Origin: Nevskiaceae bacterium
GTDB taxonomy: Bacteria > Pseudomonadota > Gammaproteobacteria > Steroidobacterales > Steroidobacteraceae
Direction of reading: 5' to 3'
Length of the DNA stretch: 64,000 nt
Assembly: GCA_024234075.1 (NCBI GenBank)
Contig: JACKOV010000004.1
Span: forward strand, 124,001 to 188,000
Positions within the stretch are counted from its first letter, which is position 1. The number at the start of each line of letters is the position of its first letter. The notes beneath the pieces were generated by a model. That model saw nothing but the letters and a program-made list of their open reading frames with translations. It did not search any database and had not been told where the DNA came from. Of the stretch, positions 14,773-23,879 are shown piece after piece. Made by a program: the position numbers and the translations under genes.

Positions 14773-16128
14773 GTGTCGACTACCGGAAGATTGTCCGCGG
14801 CCCGGCTGATGGCCTATGCCGCGCCCACCGTGGCGCTGCAGTCGATGATGGTGCCGCTGCTGATGTACCTGCCGCCGACCTACTCGCAGGTCGCCGGCCT
14901 GTCGCTGGCCACGGTCGGCGTGATGTTCGCGATCGGCCGCGCCTTCGAGGCGCTGACCGATCCACTGATCGGCGCGCTCTCGGATCGCACGACCCTGGCT
15001 TTCGGCCGTCGTCGCAGCTGGATGGCGCTCGGCACGCCGATCGCCATGGTCGCGACCTGGTTCCTGCTGACGCCGGCGCCGGACAGCTCGGCGCTGTATC
15101 TGCTGTTCTGGTTGCTGGCGTTCTACGCCGGCTGGACCATGGTCTTCATCCCGCACCAGACCTGGGGCGGCGAGCTCAGCGGCGATTACCACGAGCGCAC
15201 CCGCATCGCCGGTTTTCGCGAGACCGGCGCGTTCATCGGCTATCTCGCTGCGGCGCTGATCCCGCTGCTCTATCTGCAGTTCATGCTCGGCAAGGCCGCG
15301 CCGACTTTCGAAGAGATCGTGCAGACCATCGGCGTGTTCTTCGTGATCGCCTTGCCGCTGTTCGTGCTGTGGTGTTTCGCGGCCGTGCCGGCGGTCAAGG
15401 TGGCCGAAGGCGAGTCGCCGCCGTCCTGGGGCGAGCTGTTCGCGATCCTCAAACGCAACAAGCCGTTCGCGCGCCTGGTGCTGGCCTATCTCGTCGATCG
15501 CCTGGCGATGGGCACATATTTCTTCGTGCAACCGTTGCTGGTGGTGTTCGCGCTGGACATGGCCGAGCACCTGTTGTGGATCGCTCTGGCCAACACCGTG
15601 GCGGCGGTGTTGTTCGCGCCGCTCTGGGTGCCGGTGACCCGGCGCTTCGGCAAGCATCGCGCCTATTGCTACGCGAACCTGGTGACCATGATCGCCTACG
15701 TGCTGTTGTTCGCGGCGCGGCCCGGCGACTTGTGGGTGGTGCTGCTCGCCAACATGGTCATGGGCCTCGGCAACGGCGGCACGATGATCACGCCGCCGGC
15801 AATGGCCGCCGATGCCGTGGACCACGACGAGCTGCAATCGGGCGTGCAGCAGATGGGCGGTCACATGGCCTTCATCGCCTTCGTCTTCAAGGCCGGCATG
15901 GCTTTCGGCCCCTTGGTGGGTGCGGCTTGTCTGGCTTTGTTCGGCTACGAGCAGTCGGGCCAGGCGCTCGATGCCCGATCGACCCTGGGTATCCGTCTCT
16001 GCGTCTCCTGGCTGCCGGTCGCGCTGTTGCTGATTCCGCTGGCGATGATGTGGAAATACCCAATCGATTCCGCGCGGCATGCCGAGATCCGGCGCAGACT
16101 GGAAGAGCGGCGCCGGGGTGTGGTCTGA
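14773..16128 (+). CDS. MFS symporter, GPH (glycoside-pentoside-hexuronide) type
   Basis: A 451-residue, 12-helix carrier. Near the N-terminus MAYAAPTVALQSMM and the loop FEALTDPLIGALSDR are the signature of the GPH/MFS_2 sugar-cation symporters, and RRSWMALGTP follows. The middle has TWGGELSGDYHERTRIAGFRE, also typical. The start is GTG at 14773 with AGGAG 8-12 bases before it. It follows the aldehyde dehydrogenase by 52 bases and is likely in the same transcript. It could import the substrate of the preceding enzymes; GPH members outside sugar pathways are often misjudged, so the substrate is open. Confidence 0.88.
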   Translation: MSTTGRLSAARLMAYAAPTVALQSMMVPLLMYLPPTYSQVAGLSLATVGVMFAIGRAFEALTDPLIGALSDRTTLAFGRRRSWMALGTPIAMVATWFLLTPAPDSSALYLLFWLLAFYAGWTMVFIPHQTWGGELSGDYHERTRIAGFRETGAFIGYLAAALIPLLYLQFMLGKAAPTFEEIVQTIGVFFVIALPLFVLWCFAAVPAVKVAEGESPPSWGELFAILKRNKPFARLVLAYLVDRLAMGTYFFVQPLLVVFALDMAEHLLWIALANTVAAVLFAPLWVPVTRRFGKHRAYCYANLVTMIAYVLLFAARPGDLWVVLLANMVMGLGNGGTMITPPAMAADAVDHDELQSGVQQMGGHMAFIAFVFKAGMAFGPLVGAACLALFGYEQSGQALDARSTLGIRLCVSWLPVALLLIPLAMMWKYPIDSARHAEIRRRLEERRRGVV

Positions 16129-16154
16129 CTCGACACCGGCAGCCGCCCGTGGGT

Positions 16155-17564
16155 TCAGGAAGGCTGTCGTTGGCTCGATTTCGCGGCAGCGTCACCAGCC
16201 AGCCGTCCGAGCGTGATCGCCATGCACAGGCCCACGCCCGGCAGGTAGCCGGTAACCATGGGGCCGGAGATGCTGCGCGCCGCGCCGCCACCGGCGAACA
16301 GATTCGGCAAGGCGCTGCCGTCGGGACGCAGCACCCGCGCCTGCCCGTCGACCACCAGCCCGCCCTGGGTGTGGAACAACGCGCCGGTGACCCGCAGCGC
16401 GCAGTAGGGTGGCTGCAGGGGCTCGAGGCCATCGAAGCGGCGGCCGAAAGCGTCGACCTGGCCCGCGCGCCGTGCGGCATCGATGTGGCTGTTCTCGCGC
16501 TCGAGCGAGCCACGAGGCAGGTTGCAGCGCTGTTCCAGTTCGTCCCAGCTCGCGGCCTGTTTGATGGCGCCGAGCTCGGCGAGCTGTCGCTGTTCGACGG
16601 AGTGGGCGAGGCAAGCGGTGTTGCGACGGCCGTCGAAAACCACCCAGGCGAGGCCTTCGGGTTGCGCGAGCACGGGTACGCACATGCCGGAGATGTTGGC
16701 GTTCTCGTGCGTGAAGCGTTCGCCGCGCAGATTGACCATGAAGCCGCCTTCGAGCAGCAGCGGATGCGGCACGATCACCTGCTGGGGATCGGCCAGCGTG
16801 CCGAGTCCCTGGTAGGCGCTCATGTCGGCGAGCTGGGCGCCGAGTGCCTGGCCCCAGTGTATGGCATCGCCCTGGTTACCCTCGTGGCCGAAATAGCGGC
16901 TGTTGGCCATGTCGGGGATGTGCTGCGCGACCATGTCGCGATGGCCGCCGAACCCGCAGCAGGCCAGCACCAGCGTATCGACGCCGAGATCCTCGGTGTG
17001 GCCATCGGGGCGTTCGATGCGTATGCCGCGGATCCGGCCGTCGGGGCCGGCATGCAGGTCGCGCACTCGCGCTTCGGTCATCACCGCGACCTCGGCGCGC
17101 TCGCAGGCGCGGCCGAGCAACGAGAGCAATTCCTCGCCGTTGCGGCCGGGCGGGAGATGCAGCCGCGGCACGGAGTGGCCGAGGCTGGTCCACTTGAAAT
17201 CCAACCGCAATGGCACGTCGTGGTTTTCGGTCAACCAGTCGACGGCCGGTCCGGATTGTTCGGCGATCGCGCGGGCGAGGCGGGGATCGGCGCGCCCCTG
17301 GGTCTTGGCCATGACGTCGGCGACGAAACGCTCGGCGCTGTCCTCGATGCCATGCCGTCGATGTTCGGCCGAAGCGGCCGCGCACATCGCGCCGAGCGAC
17401 ATCGCGGTGCTGCCCGCGGGATGCTTGTCGCGCTCCAGCACCAGCACCTCTGCGCCAGCGTCGCGAGCGGCGAGCGCGGCGGTGAGCCCGCAGGCTCCGG
17501 CGCCGACCACGGCGACCGGGACGACGTGCTCGAAGGCCAGCTGACTGTCGCGTAGGATGCCCAT
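16155..17564 (-). CDS. FAD-dependent oxidoreductase (fumarate reductase / ketosteroid dehydrogenase type)
   Basis: A 469-residue flavoprotein of the FAD_binding_2 family. It opens with the dinucleotide fold VAVVGAGACGLTAAL, then VLVLERDKHPAGSTAMSLG, and ends with the second FAD contact NLFAGGGAARSISG and GLCMAITLGRLAG. A central LACCGFGGHRDMV and FGHEGNQGDAIHWGQALGA match the substrate-domain boundary of 3-ketosteroid 1-dehydrogenase, fumarate reductase and urocanate reductase relatives. It would oxidise or reduce a C-C bond next to a carbonyl. It is convergent with the symporter and divergent from the next FAD enzyme; the exact substrate is not readable. Confidence 0.88.
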   Translation of the reverse strand: MGILRDSQLAFEHVVPVAVVGAGACGLTAALAARDAGAEVLVLERDKHPAGSTAMSLGAMCAAASAEHRRHGIEDSAERFVADVMAKTQGRADPRLARAIAEQSGPAVDWLTENHDVPLRLDFKWTSLGHSVPRLHLPPGRNGEELLSLLGRACERAEVAVMTEARVRDLHAGPDGRIRGIRIERPDGHTEDLGVDTLVLACCGFGGHRDMVAQHIPDMANSRYFGHEGNQGDAIHWGQALGAQLADMSAYQGLGTLADPQQVIVPHPLLLEGGFMVNLRGERFTHENANISGMCVPVLAQPEGLAWVVFDGRRNTACLAHSVEQRQLAELGAIKQAASWDELEQRCNLPRGSLERENSHIDAARRAGQVDAFGRRFDGLEPLQPPYCALRVTGALFHTQGGLVVDGQARVLRPDGSALPNLFAGGGAARSISGPMVTGYLPGVGLCMAITLGRLAGDAAAKSSQRQPS

Positions 17565-17833
17565 CCGGTGCCGTGTTGCCCCGCGCCATGCGACGGTCAG
17601 GTGCGCTTCTCGGCGGGTGTCGCAGCTTAGCAGTCTCGGTGACGGGGCGGCGGATTGGACCGATCCTGTTGCGAGGTGATCGGTCGGCCCGCGAGGCGGA
17701 CGGCCGGAGCGGTCGCCGCGGATACCGCGGTAACCGGAAGCCGGTTGCGGTCTCTACCGGCTTGCTGGCTTGGCGGTCGCCGCGAATAATCCAGCGGCTC
17801 ACAACGCATCGTAAGCGCGGAGACCAGAGAATC

Positions 17834-19423
17834 ATGCAGTCAGCCGTCCAACTTGCACCCGGGGCCCTCGATGGCTTGATCACCGAACTGCGCCGCCAAC
17901 TGGGTGCGGCCAACGTGATCACGGATCGCACCGAGTGCGAGTTCTATTCGCAGGATGTCTACCGCGGCGGCGAGTTGCCGGCGGCGGTCATCCGTCCGGG
18001 CAGCGCCGAGGAACTGGCGGCGGCATTGAAGACGATCGCGCCTCTGGGCCTGCCGCTGGTGCCGCGCGGCGGCGGCATGTCGTATACCGACGGCTATCTG
18101 CCGCAGACGGCCAACTCGATCATGATCGACATGCTGCGCATGGATCGGGTGCTCGATATCAATGTCGAGGACGCCTATGTAACAGTCGAGTGCGGCGCCA
18201 CCTGGAAGGGGCTTTTCGATGCGCTCGAGCCGCATGGGGTGCGCACACCGTATTACGGCCCGCTGTCGGGCCTGCGCTCGAGCATCGGCGGTGCGCTGTC
18301 GCAGGGCAGCATCTTCCTCGGTTCCGGCCAGTTCGGTGCTGCCGCGGAAAGCGTGATCGGTCTCGACGTGGTGCTGGCCGACGGGTCGGTCCTGCGGCTC
18401 GGCAGCCATGCCAACAAGAACGGCCAGCCGTTCTTTCGCCAGGTCGGCCCCGACACCATGGCGATGTTCCTGTCCGATACCGGCGCGCTCGGCGTGAAGA
18501 CGCGGGCGACCTTCCGTTTGATCCGGCCACAGCGCGAGTCGCGCTATCTGTCGTTTTCGTTCGATAGTGCCGCCAAGCTGTTCGCCGCCATGGCCGAAGT
18601 GGCCCGCGCCGACGTGGTCGCCGAGCAGTTCGCGTTCGACCCGGGCCTACAGGCGGTGCGGATGAAACGTGTCAGCCTGATGGAAGACGCCAAGTCGCTC
18701 GGCAAGGTGGTCAAGAGCACCGGCGGTCTCAAAGGGCTGGTCGAAGGCGCGAAGGTGGTGATGGCGGGGCGCAACTTCCTCAAGGAAGGCACGTTCTCGG
18801 CGCATATTTCGCTCGATGGGCGTGACGCGGTTGATGCCGATGCCAAGGCGGCGATCGTCCGCGGCATCATGTCGCGCAGTGGGACCGAGGTCGAGAACTC
18901 GGTGCCCAAGGTGATGCGCGCCCAGCCGTTCGCCGAGGTCAACAGCATGCTCGGTCCGAACGGCGAACGCTGGGTGCCGGTGCATGGCACGGTGCCGTTC
19001 AGCAAGGCTGCACAGATGTGGGAACGCTGCGAGGCGGTATTCGCGAAGCATGCGGCCGCGGTCGAGAAATTCGACATCGACCACGGTTATCTCAGCTGCA
19101 CGGTCGGGCAGGTGGGCACCTTGCTCGAGCCGGTGATGTACTGGCCGGATGCACGCAATGCGTTCCACGAGCGCGTGCTGGACGCCGGCTATCTGGCGAA
19201 GCTGCCGAAATATCCGCCGAATCCCGAGGCGGCGGCGGCCGTCGCTAGGATCCGCGAGGAACTCGCGACCACGTTCATGGAATCCGGCGCGGTCAGCTTC
19301 CAGCTCGGCAAGTTCTATCCCTACCTGGAGGGTCTCGAGCCGACCGCGGCGCACCTCCTGAAACAGCTCAAACAGATGCTCGATCCGCAGGGACGCATGA
19401 ATCCCGGCGCGCTCAGGCTCTAA
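17834..19423 (+). CDS. FAD-binding oxidase of the GlcD/VAO family
   Basis: A 529-residue flavoprotein of the vanillyl-alcohol oxidase/PCMH fold. The N-terminal FAD domain contains PGSAEELAAALK, the pyrophosphate loop LPLVPRGGGMSYTDGY and GGALSQGSIFLGSGQFGAAA. The long substrate domain follows, and the end LDPQGRMNPGAL is typical of FAD-linked oxidase C-termini. Relatives oxidise hydroxy acids, cresols, eugenol-type phenols or alkyl ethers. No His or Cys flavin-attachment residue could be assigned with certainty. The ATG at 17834 has GGAGACCAGAGA before it; the frame is open upstream but that part is not protein-like. It shares its transcript with the VOC gene. Confidence 0.87.
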   Translation: MQSAVQLAPGALDGLITELRRQLGAANVITDRTECEFYSQDVYRGGELPAAVIRPGSAEELAAALKTIAPLGLPLVPRGGGMSYTDGYLPQTANSIMIDMLRMDRVLDINVEDAYVTVECGATWKGLFDALEPHGVRTPYYGPLSGLRSSIGGALSQGSIFLGSGQFGAAAESVIGLDVVLADGSVLRLGSHANKNGQPFFRQVGPDTMAMFLSDTGALGVKTRATFRLIRPQRESRYLSFSFDSAAKLFAAMAEVARADVVAEQFAFDPGLQAVRMKRVSLMEDAKSLGKVVKSTGGLKGLVEGAKVVMAGRNFLKEGTFSAHISLDGRDAVDADAKAAIVRGIMSRSGTEVENSVPKVMRAQPFAEVNSMLGPNGERWVPVHGTVPFSKAAQMWERCEAVFAKHAAAVEKFDIDHGYLSCTVGQVGTLLEPVMYWPDARNAFHERVLDAGYLAKLPKYPPNPEAAAAVARIREELATTFMESGAVSFQLGKFYPYLEGLEPTAAHLLKQLKQMLDPQGRMNPGALRL

Positions 19424-19441
19424 GGGCGGGGGTGCGCGGCG

Positions 19442-19954
19442 ATGAATGCGGAAACCACCCTGACGGGCCAGGCCGGTCCGCTGAAGCGGGTCACTCTGTG
19501 GGTGCGCGATATCGACGCTTCGCTGCGTGTCTATCACGATGCGCTGGGCTTGCAGGTCGTCGAGGACAAGTCGCTCGCCGGTCCGCTGATTGCGCGACAG
19601 ATCGGGCTGGCCGAAGCGAGGCTGCGGATCGTGCATCTCGCGGCCGGCGGCCTGGAACATGGCTGGATCGGCCTCTACGCGATCAGCGATACGCAGCCGG
19701 CGCCGATGCAGTCCTTGCCCCGGCCCGACGGCTTTCCGCGCTATGGGCAGGCGGCGGTGGTGCTGAGCGTGCAGGGCCTGGCGGCGATCGTCGCGCGACT
19801 GCGGGCCATGCCTGGCGTGCAGTTCATCACCGAGCCGACCGAATACCGCAAGACGACCCCCGATGACAGCACGCCGGCCGGAATCTATCGCGAAACGATC
19901 TTTTTCGACCCCGACGGCATCCCCGTGTCATTGATGGAATACACACCGCTTTAG
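19442..19954 (+). CDS. VOC-superfamily (glyoxalase-like) protein
   Basis: A 170-residue protein with one paired beta-alpha-beta-beta-beta module of the vicinal oxygen chelate superfamily. It starts with VTLWVRDIDASLRVYHDALGL and ends with ETIFFDPDGIPVSLMEYTPL, carrying the usual terminal Glu. The first metal residue is less clear, so activity may be lyase, dioxygenase or none. It lies 18 bases after the FAD oxidase and very likely acts in the same pathway. The function cannot be refined from sequence alone. Confidence 0.85.
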   Translation: MNAETTLTGQAGPLKRVTLWVRDIDASLRVYHDALGLQVVEDKSLAGPLIARQIGLAEARLRIVHLAAGGLEHGWIGLYAISDTQPAPMQSLPRPDGFPRYGQAAVVLSVQGLAAIVARLRAMPGVQFITEPTEYRKTTPDDSTPAGIYRETIFFDPDGIPVSLMEYTPL

Positions 19955-19985
19955 CATTTACTTTCAGTAGCTCGCGGCGGCAATT

Positions 19986-20424
19986 TCAACCAGGCTTGAC
20001 GACGCCCAGGAAGGCGATCGCGGCCACGCAGAGCCACAGCAGCTGCGCCAACCGTGCCGCGCGTCGGTGGGCGGCGTGAATCAACCGGTTGGCGGCATCG
20101 TGGCCGGCCTCGGCGCGCAGCTGGGCGAAGCCCCTTATCCAGTCGCGGATCACCAGGCGCAACAACAGGCCGAGTGTGACCACCGCGGCGAACAGCACGA
20201 ACTTCCCGGCCAGCCAGCCGGCCTGCAGCGGCCCGCCGATCGCCAGGCTGGCGAGCCCGACGCCGAGGAAGCCTGCGATCACCAATAGGCGCAGCACCAG
20301 ATCGACCTTGGCCCAGCGCGCCGCGCGCGACGTAGCGCGAGGTGATGTAGACGCCGAGATCGGCGCCGAGCCAGTAGACGAACAGCAGGATGTGGGCGTA
20401 CTGCCAGAGCGGGCAGCTGTTCAA
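19986..20424 (-). pseudogene. Frameshifted small membrane protein gene
   Basis: Two frames carry one protein. From a TTG at 20424, which overlaps the sulfurtransferase stop as TTGA, the first frame reads SCPLWQYAHILLFVYWLGAD and then YITSRYVAR. A shift of one base within a GCGCGC-rich stretch near 20320-20335 leads to the second frame: WAKVDLVLRLLVIAGFLG, GKFVLFAAVVTLGLLL, and an end with LWLCVAAIAFLGVV. Removing one base would give a continuous protein of about 145 residues with four hydrophobic helices. The gene is either inactivated or misread in a GC repeat. Function unknown. Confidence 0.65.
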
Positions 20425-21299
20425 ACGTCGGATTCCATCGGCAGAGCCGGGTCCGGTCCCCATTCGCTCATCGAGGCGTCGTAGATTCGGACTACCTCGT
20501 GACCGAGCAGATGTAGCGCGAAAGCGTCGGTGGTTGCTGTGATGCCGCCGCCGCAATAGGTAATCACCTCTCGTCCATCGAGCAGCCCGCGGGTCGCGAA
20601 GCGTTCACGCAACTGTGCCAGCGGCAAAAACGTTTGAGTCATGGGATCAAGCAAATCCATGGCGGGCAGGTTGACGCTGCCGGCAATTCTTCCCGGGCGA
20701 CCATGATTGGCAACACGGCCGGCGAAGATCTCGGGGGCGAGAGCGTTGACGATATGGCGGTCGCGCAGGTGCACGGCCGAGAGCACGGTGGTTTTGTCGA
20801 CGAACAGGCCTCGCGGTGGGCGGGTGACAAACTGTGCCGATGGGTAATGGCAGGCGGTGGTGTCGAGCGGCCGGCCCTCGAGACGCCATTTGTCGAGTCC
20901 GCCGTCAAGCACCTGTGCGGCATCGAAGCCGTATTCGCGCAGCATGAACCAGACCCGCGTCGCCCACCAGGTCGGACCAGAGTTATAGAGCACGACGCGT
21001 GTGTCCGGGCCGACGCCCCAGGCGGACATTCGCGCAGCAAACATGGCTGGCGGCGGCAGCATGAAACGCAGCGCATGCTCCGGGTCGGATAGGTCGGCTT
21101 CGACATCGATGTAGCCTGCACCTGGTAGATGGGCGGCTTCATATTGCGCGCGACCGCTTTCGATGAAGACACCGCCCCCGGTGCGTGGCCGTATCTGCAT
21201 ACTGGTATCGAAAATGCGCAGTTCCGGCCGGTCGAGAATCTGCTGCAGTTCCGCGGTGCTGATCAGCGGCGGCAGCGGTTGTGGCGACGAATCCGTCAT
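20421..21299 (-). CDS. sseA: Sulfurtransferase of the 3-mercaptopyruvate/thiosulfate type
   Basis: A 292-residue protein with two rhodanese domains. The N-terminal, inactive domain runs to about residue 150 (RIFDTSMQIRP, AHLPGAGYIDVEADLSD). The C-terminal domain has HIVNALAPEIFAGR and the catalytic loop YCGGGITAT, with the persulfide-forming Cys at residue 249. The CGxGxTA form is nearer to 3-mercaptopyruvate sulfurtransferase than to CRKGVT thiosulfate rhodaneses. It would transfer sulfur to cyanide or thiols in the cytoplasm. Its stop overlaps the frameshifted membrane protein start, suggesting they once formed a coupled pair. Confidence 0.92.
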   Translation of the reverse strand: MTDSSPQPLPPLISTAELQQILDRPELRIFDTSMQIRPRTGGGVFIESGRAQYEAAHLPGAGYIDVEADLSDPEHALRFMLPPPAMFAARMSAWGVGPDTRVVLYNSGPTWWATRVWFMLREYGFDAAQVLDGGLDKWRLEGRPLDTTACHYPSAQFVTRPPRGLFVDKTTVLSAVHLRDRHIVNALAPEIFAGRVANHGRPGRIAGSVNLPAMDLLDPMTQTFLPLAQLRERFATRGLLDGREVITYCGGGITATTDAFALHLLGHEVVRIYDASMSEWGPDPALPMESDV

Positions 21300-21376
21300 G
21301 GCTTGCCTTGCGGGAGATCCTGCGATCTGCCTAGACTGCCTGTATCAGCCATCGGCCGCAACGATAGGATCCCTCC

Positions 21377-21682
21377 ATGCCGAAGATCATCGTGCTGTTC
21401 AATCTCAAGTCCGGCGTCACGGTCGCTGACTACGAGAAGTTTGCACGTGAAACTGATCTTCCGATCGTCAATCAATTGCCGTCGGTGAATCGTTTCGAGG
21501 TTCTGCGGGCCACCGGTCTGTTGAATGGTGCTGCAGCACCGTATCAGTACATCGAGATCATCGACGTCAAGGATCTTGGCCAGCTCGGTCAGGACGTCGC
21601 GACCGAGCAGATGCGTGGCGTTTCCTCGGCCTTTCGCGCACTCGCCGATAGTCCTCAATTCATCGTCACCGAGCAGGTTTGA
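21377..21682 (+). CDS. HapK/REDY-like small protein
   Basis: A 101-residue protein that starts MPKIIVLFNLKSGVTVADYEK, cut here after a typical ferredoxin-like first strand and helix. It contains APYQYIEIIDVKDL and ends with FIVTEQV. The pattern fits the REDY/HapK family of dimeric alpha/beta-barrel-like proteins. One member belongs to a prodigiosin-type gene set, but most are of unknown role. It is divergent from the sulfurtransferase and only 2 bases before the MFS gene, so a link to the carried substrate is likely. A plain Dabb-fold protein is the alternative. Confidence 0.6.
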   Translation: MPKIIVLFNLKSGVTVADYEKFARETDLPIVNQLPSVNRFEVLRATGLLNGAAAPYQYIEIIDVKDLGQLGQDVATEQMRGVSSAFRALADSPQFIVTEQV

Positions 21683-21684
21683 AC

Positions 21685-22959
21685 ATGGACAAGGCGATAG
21701 TCACGCCGGGGGCGGACGGCTCCCGGTTCTATGGCTGGTGGGCGGTCGTTCCCGCCGTCTTCATCATCCTGCTGGTCAGCAATGGGCTGACAGCCGGTGG
21801 AATCGCGGCCTTCGATCCGTCGATCATCGAGCAGCTGGGCGTGAGTCGCGCCGACGTCAAACTGGGTGATGCGATCCAGTTCGGCGTGTCGGCCATCCTG
21901 ACGGTGCTGACGGGCTGGCTGGCTGATCGTGTCGGTGTGCGCATCGTAATGGCGATCGGTGCCGTTGCGTTGGCAGCGTCGTTCTTCCTGCTCGGCGATG
22001 TCACGTCGCTGTCGGAGTACTACTGGGTCCGCTTCCTGATGGGTGTCGGTTTGGCCGGCTGCGGTCTGGCGTTGTGCGTGGTCGCGGTATCACGCTGGTT
22101 TGTGCTGCGTCGTGGTCGGGCGCTGGGTCTGGTGCTGGCCGGCACCAGTATCGGCAATGCGCTGTTTCCGGGGCTGTTCACGCGCCTGATCACCGCCAAG
22201 GGGATCGATGCAGCCGGCGATGTGGCCGGATGGATGATCCTGGCCTTGTTGCTGCTGCTGGCGTTTGCGCTGGTGGAGTGGCCCGCGGTCAAGGGGCTGA
22301 GACCCTATGGCGCTAGCGAAGTCGAGGCGAGCGGCGTGACCGCGGGTGCCGATGTTGCCGGCCCCGAGCTGAGCTACGGCCAGATCCTTGCCAACCCGAA
22401 GTTCTGGCTGATGGGTATTGCCGCGTTTGCGACGTTCTACTCGATCCTCGCCGTCAACAACAACATGATCCTGCACATGCAGGGTCTCGGCGTGCGCCCG
22501 GAAATCGGTTCGTTGATCGCGATGCCACTGTTTTTCGCGGGTTTGATTGGCAAATTGGCTTCGGGTTGGCTCACCGATATCTATGGACGAAAGCCGGTCT
22601 GGCTGATCAGCCTCGTGTTGATGCTGATCGCGGCCGGCATGCTTGTGGCCATGAATGCGACACTGGTGCCGTTTGCAGCGGTCATCATGGGGCTGGGCTG
22701 GGGGGCGAACTACACATTGCTGCAGGCCGTTGCGAGTGATGTATTCGGCACGCGTTCGCTCGGTCGCGTGATGGGTGCCGTTACCGTGCTCGATGCCGGT
22801 GGCGGTGCGATCGGTCCCTACATCACCGCTCGTTTCGCCGATGCCTCCGGTGACTACCAGAGTGGCTTTCTGGTGATCTTCGTGCTGATCGGCCTGGCAC
22901 TGTTGTGCGCATCGCGCCTGAACGTTCCTACACCGGACGCCCAGGTCAGATCACGATGA
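21685..22959 (+). CDS. MFS transporter (oxalate/formate antiporter-like group)
   Basis: A 12-helix MFS carrier of about 424 residues. It starts with FYGWWAVVPAVFIILLVSNG, typical of the monocarboxylate/oxalate-formate group. The cytoplasmic loop reads GWLADRVGVRIVM, and LTDIYGRKPVW follows helix 8 after a central charged loop. Members carry organic anions by symport or exchange. ATG at 21685 follows AGGTTT; a TTG at 21679 would overlap the HapK-like stop. Its own stop overlaps the next gene as ATGA, so it is in one transcript with the ABC importer. Confidence 0.85.
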   Translation: MDKAIVTPGADGSRFYGWWAVVPAVFIILLVSNGLTAGGIAAFDPSIIEQLGVSRADVKLGDAIQFGVSAILTVLTGWLADRVGVRIVMAIGAVALAASFFLLGDVTSLSEYYWVRFLMGVGLAGCGLALCVVAVSRWFVLRRGRALGLVLAGTSIGNALFPGLFTRLITAKGIDAAGDVAGWMILALLLLLAFALVEWPAVKGLRPYGASEVEASGVTAGADVAGPELSYGQILANPKFWLMGIAAFATFYSILAVNNNMILHMQGLGVRPEIGSLIAMPLFFAGLIGKLASGWLTDIYGRKPVWLISLVLMLIAAGMLVAMNATLVPFAAVIMGLGWGANYTLLQAVASDVFGTRSLGRVMGAVTVLDAGGGAIGPYITARFADASGDYQSGFLVIFVLIGLALLCASRLNVPTPDAQVRSR

Positions 22960-23879
22960 TGACGTATGCGCTGCGTCGTATCGCCGGGGTGATACCGACA
23001 CTGTTTGTGATCATCACACTGTCGTTCTTCGTGATCCGGCTGGCTCCGGGCGGGCCGTTCGACGAGGAGCAGGCGCTGCCGCCGGAGATCAAGGCCAATC
23101 TCGAGGCGGCCTATGGCCTGGATCGACCGCTGCACGAGCAGTATGTCCGGTATCTTTCCGGGCTGGTGCGCGGCGATTTCGGGCCGTCGTTCAAGTTCAA
23201 GGACTTCAGCGTCACCGAGCTGATCGCACAAGGCCTGCCGATCAGCCTGCTGCTCGGATTTGCGGCGATACTGGTCGCGCTGCTGATCGGAATTCCGCTC
23301 GGCACGCTTGCGGCGCTGCGCCAGAACTCGCCGACGGACTACAGCATCATGGGCATCGCCGTGCTCGGCATCGCGCTGCCGAGCTTCGTCACCGGTCCGC
23401 TGTTTGCGTTGATCTTCGGGCTCTATCTGCGCTGGTTCCCGGTAGCGGGCTGGGAAACCGGCCAACTGCGCTATCTGGTGCTGCCGGTGATCACCCTGGC
23501 GTTGCCGGTGATCGCCTATATCGCGCGACTGACCCGCGGCAGCCTGCTGGAGGTGCTGCGCACCAACTTCGTCCGTACGGCGCGCGCCAAAGGCCTGCCC
23601 GAACGGCAGGTGATCCTGAAGCATGCGCTGCGGCCGGCCTTGCTGCCGGTGGTCAGCTATCTGGGTCCGGCGACGGCGTTCGTGATCACCGGCTCGCTGG
23701 TGGTCGAAACGGTGTTCGGCTTGCCGGGCAGCGGACGCTACCTGGTGCAGGGCGCGATCAATCGCGACTACACGCTGGTGATGGGCATGATCGTGGTTTA
23801 TGGCGCGGTGACGCTGTTGCTGAATCTGCTGGCCGACCTGATCTACGGCTGGCTCGACCCGCGGGTGCGCTATGACTGA
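22956..23879 (+). CDS. ABC importer permease, OppB/DppB type
   Basis: A permease of about 307 residues. The N-terminus reads YALRRIAGVIPTLFVIITLSFF, and RLAPGGPFDEE follows as in OppB. Six membrane helices lie around the EAA loop RTARAKGLPERQVILKHALR, which contacts the ATPases. ATG at 22956 overlaps the MFS stop (ATGA); the ATG three bases later is equally possible. Together with the next three genes it makes a complete dipeptide/oligopeptide/nickel-class importer lacking only its binding protein. Confidence 0.93.
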   Translation: MMTYALRRIAGVIPTLFVIITLSFFVIRLAPGGPFDEEQALPPEIKANLEAAYGLDRPLHEQYVRYLSGLVRGDFGPSFKFKDFSVTELIAQGLPISLLLGFAAILVALLIGIPLGTLAALRQNSPTDYSIMGIAVLGIALPSFVTGPLFALIFGLYLRWFPVAGWETGQLRYLVLPVITLALPVIAYIARLTRGSLLEVLRTNFVRTARAKGLPERQVILKHALRPALLPVVSYLGPATAFVITGSLVVETVFGLPGSGRYLVQGAINRDYTLVMGMIVVYGAVTLLLNLLADLIYGWLDPRVRYD

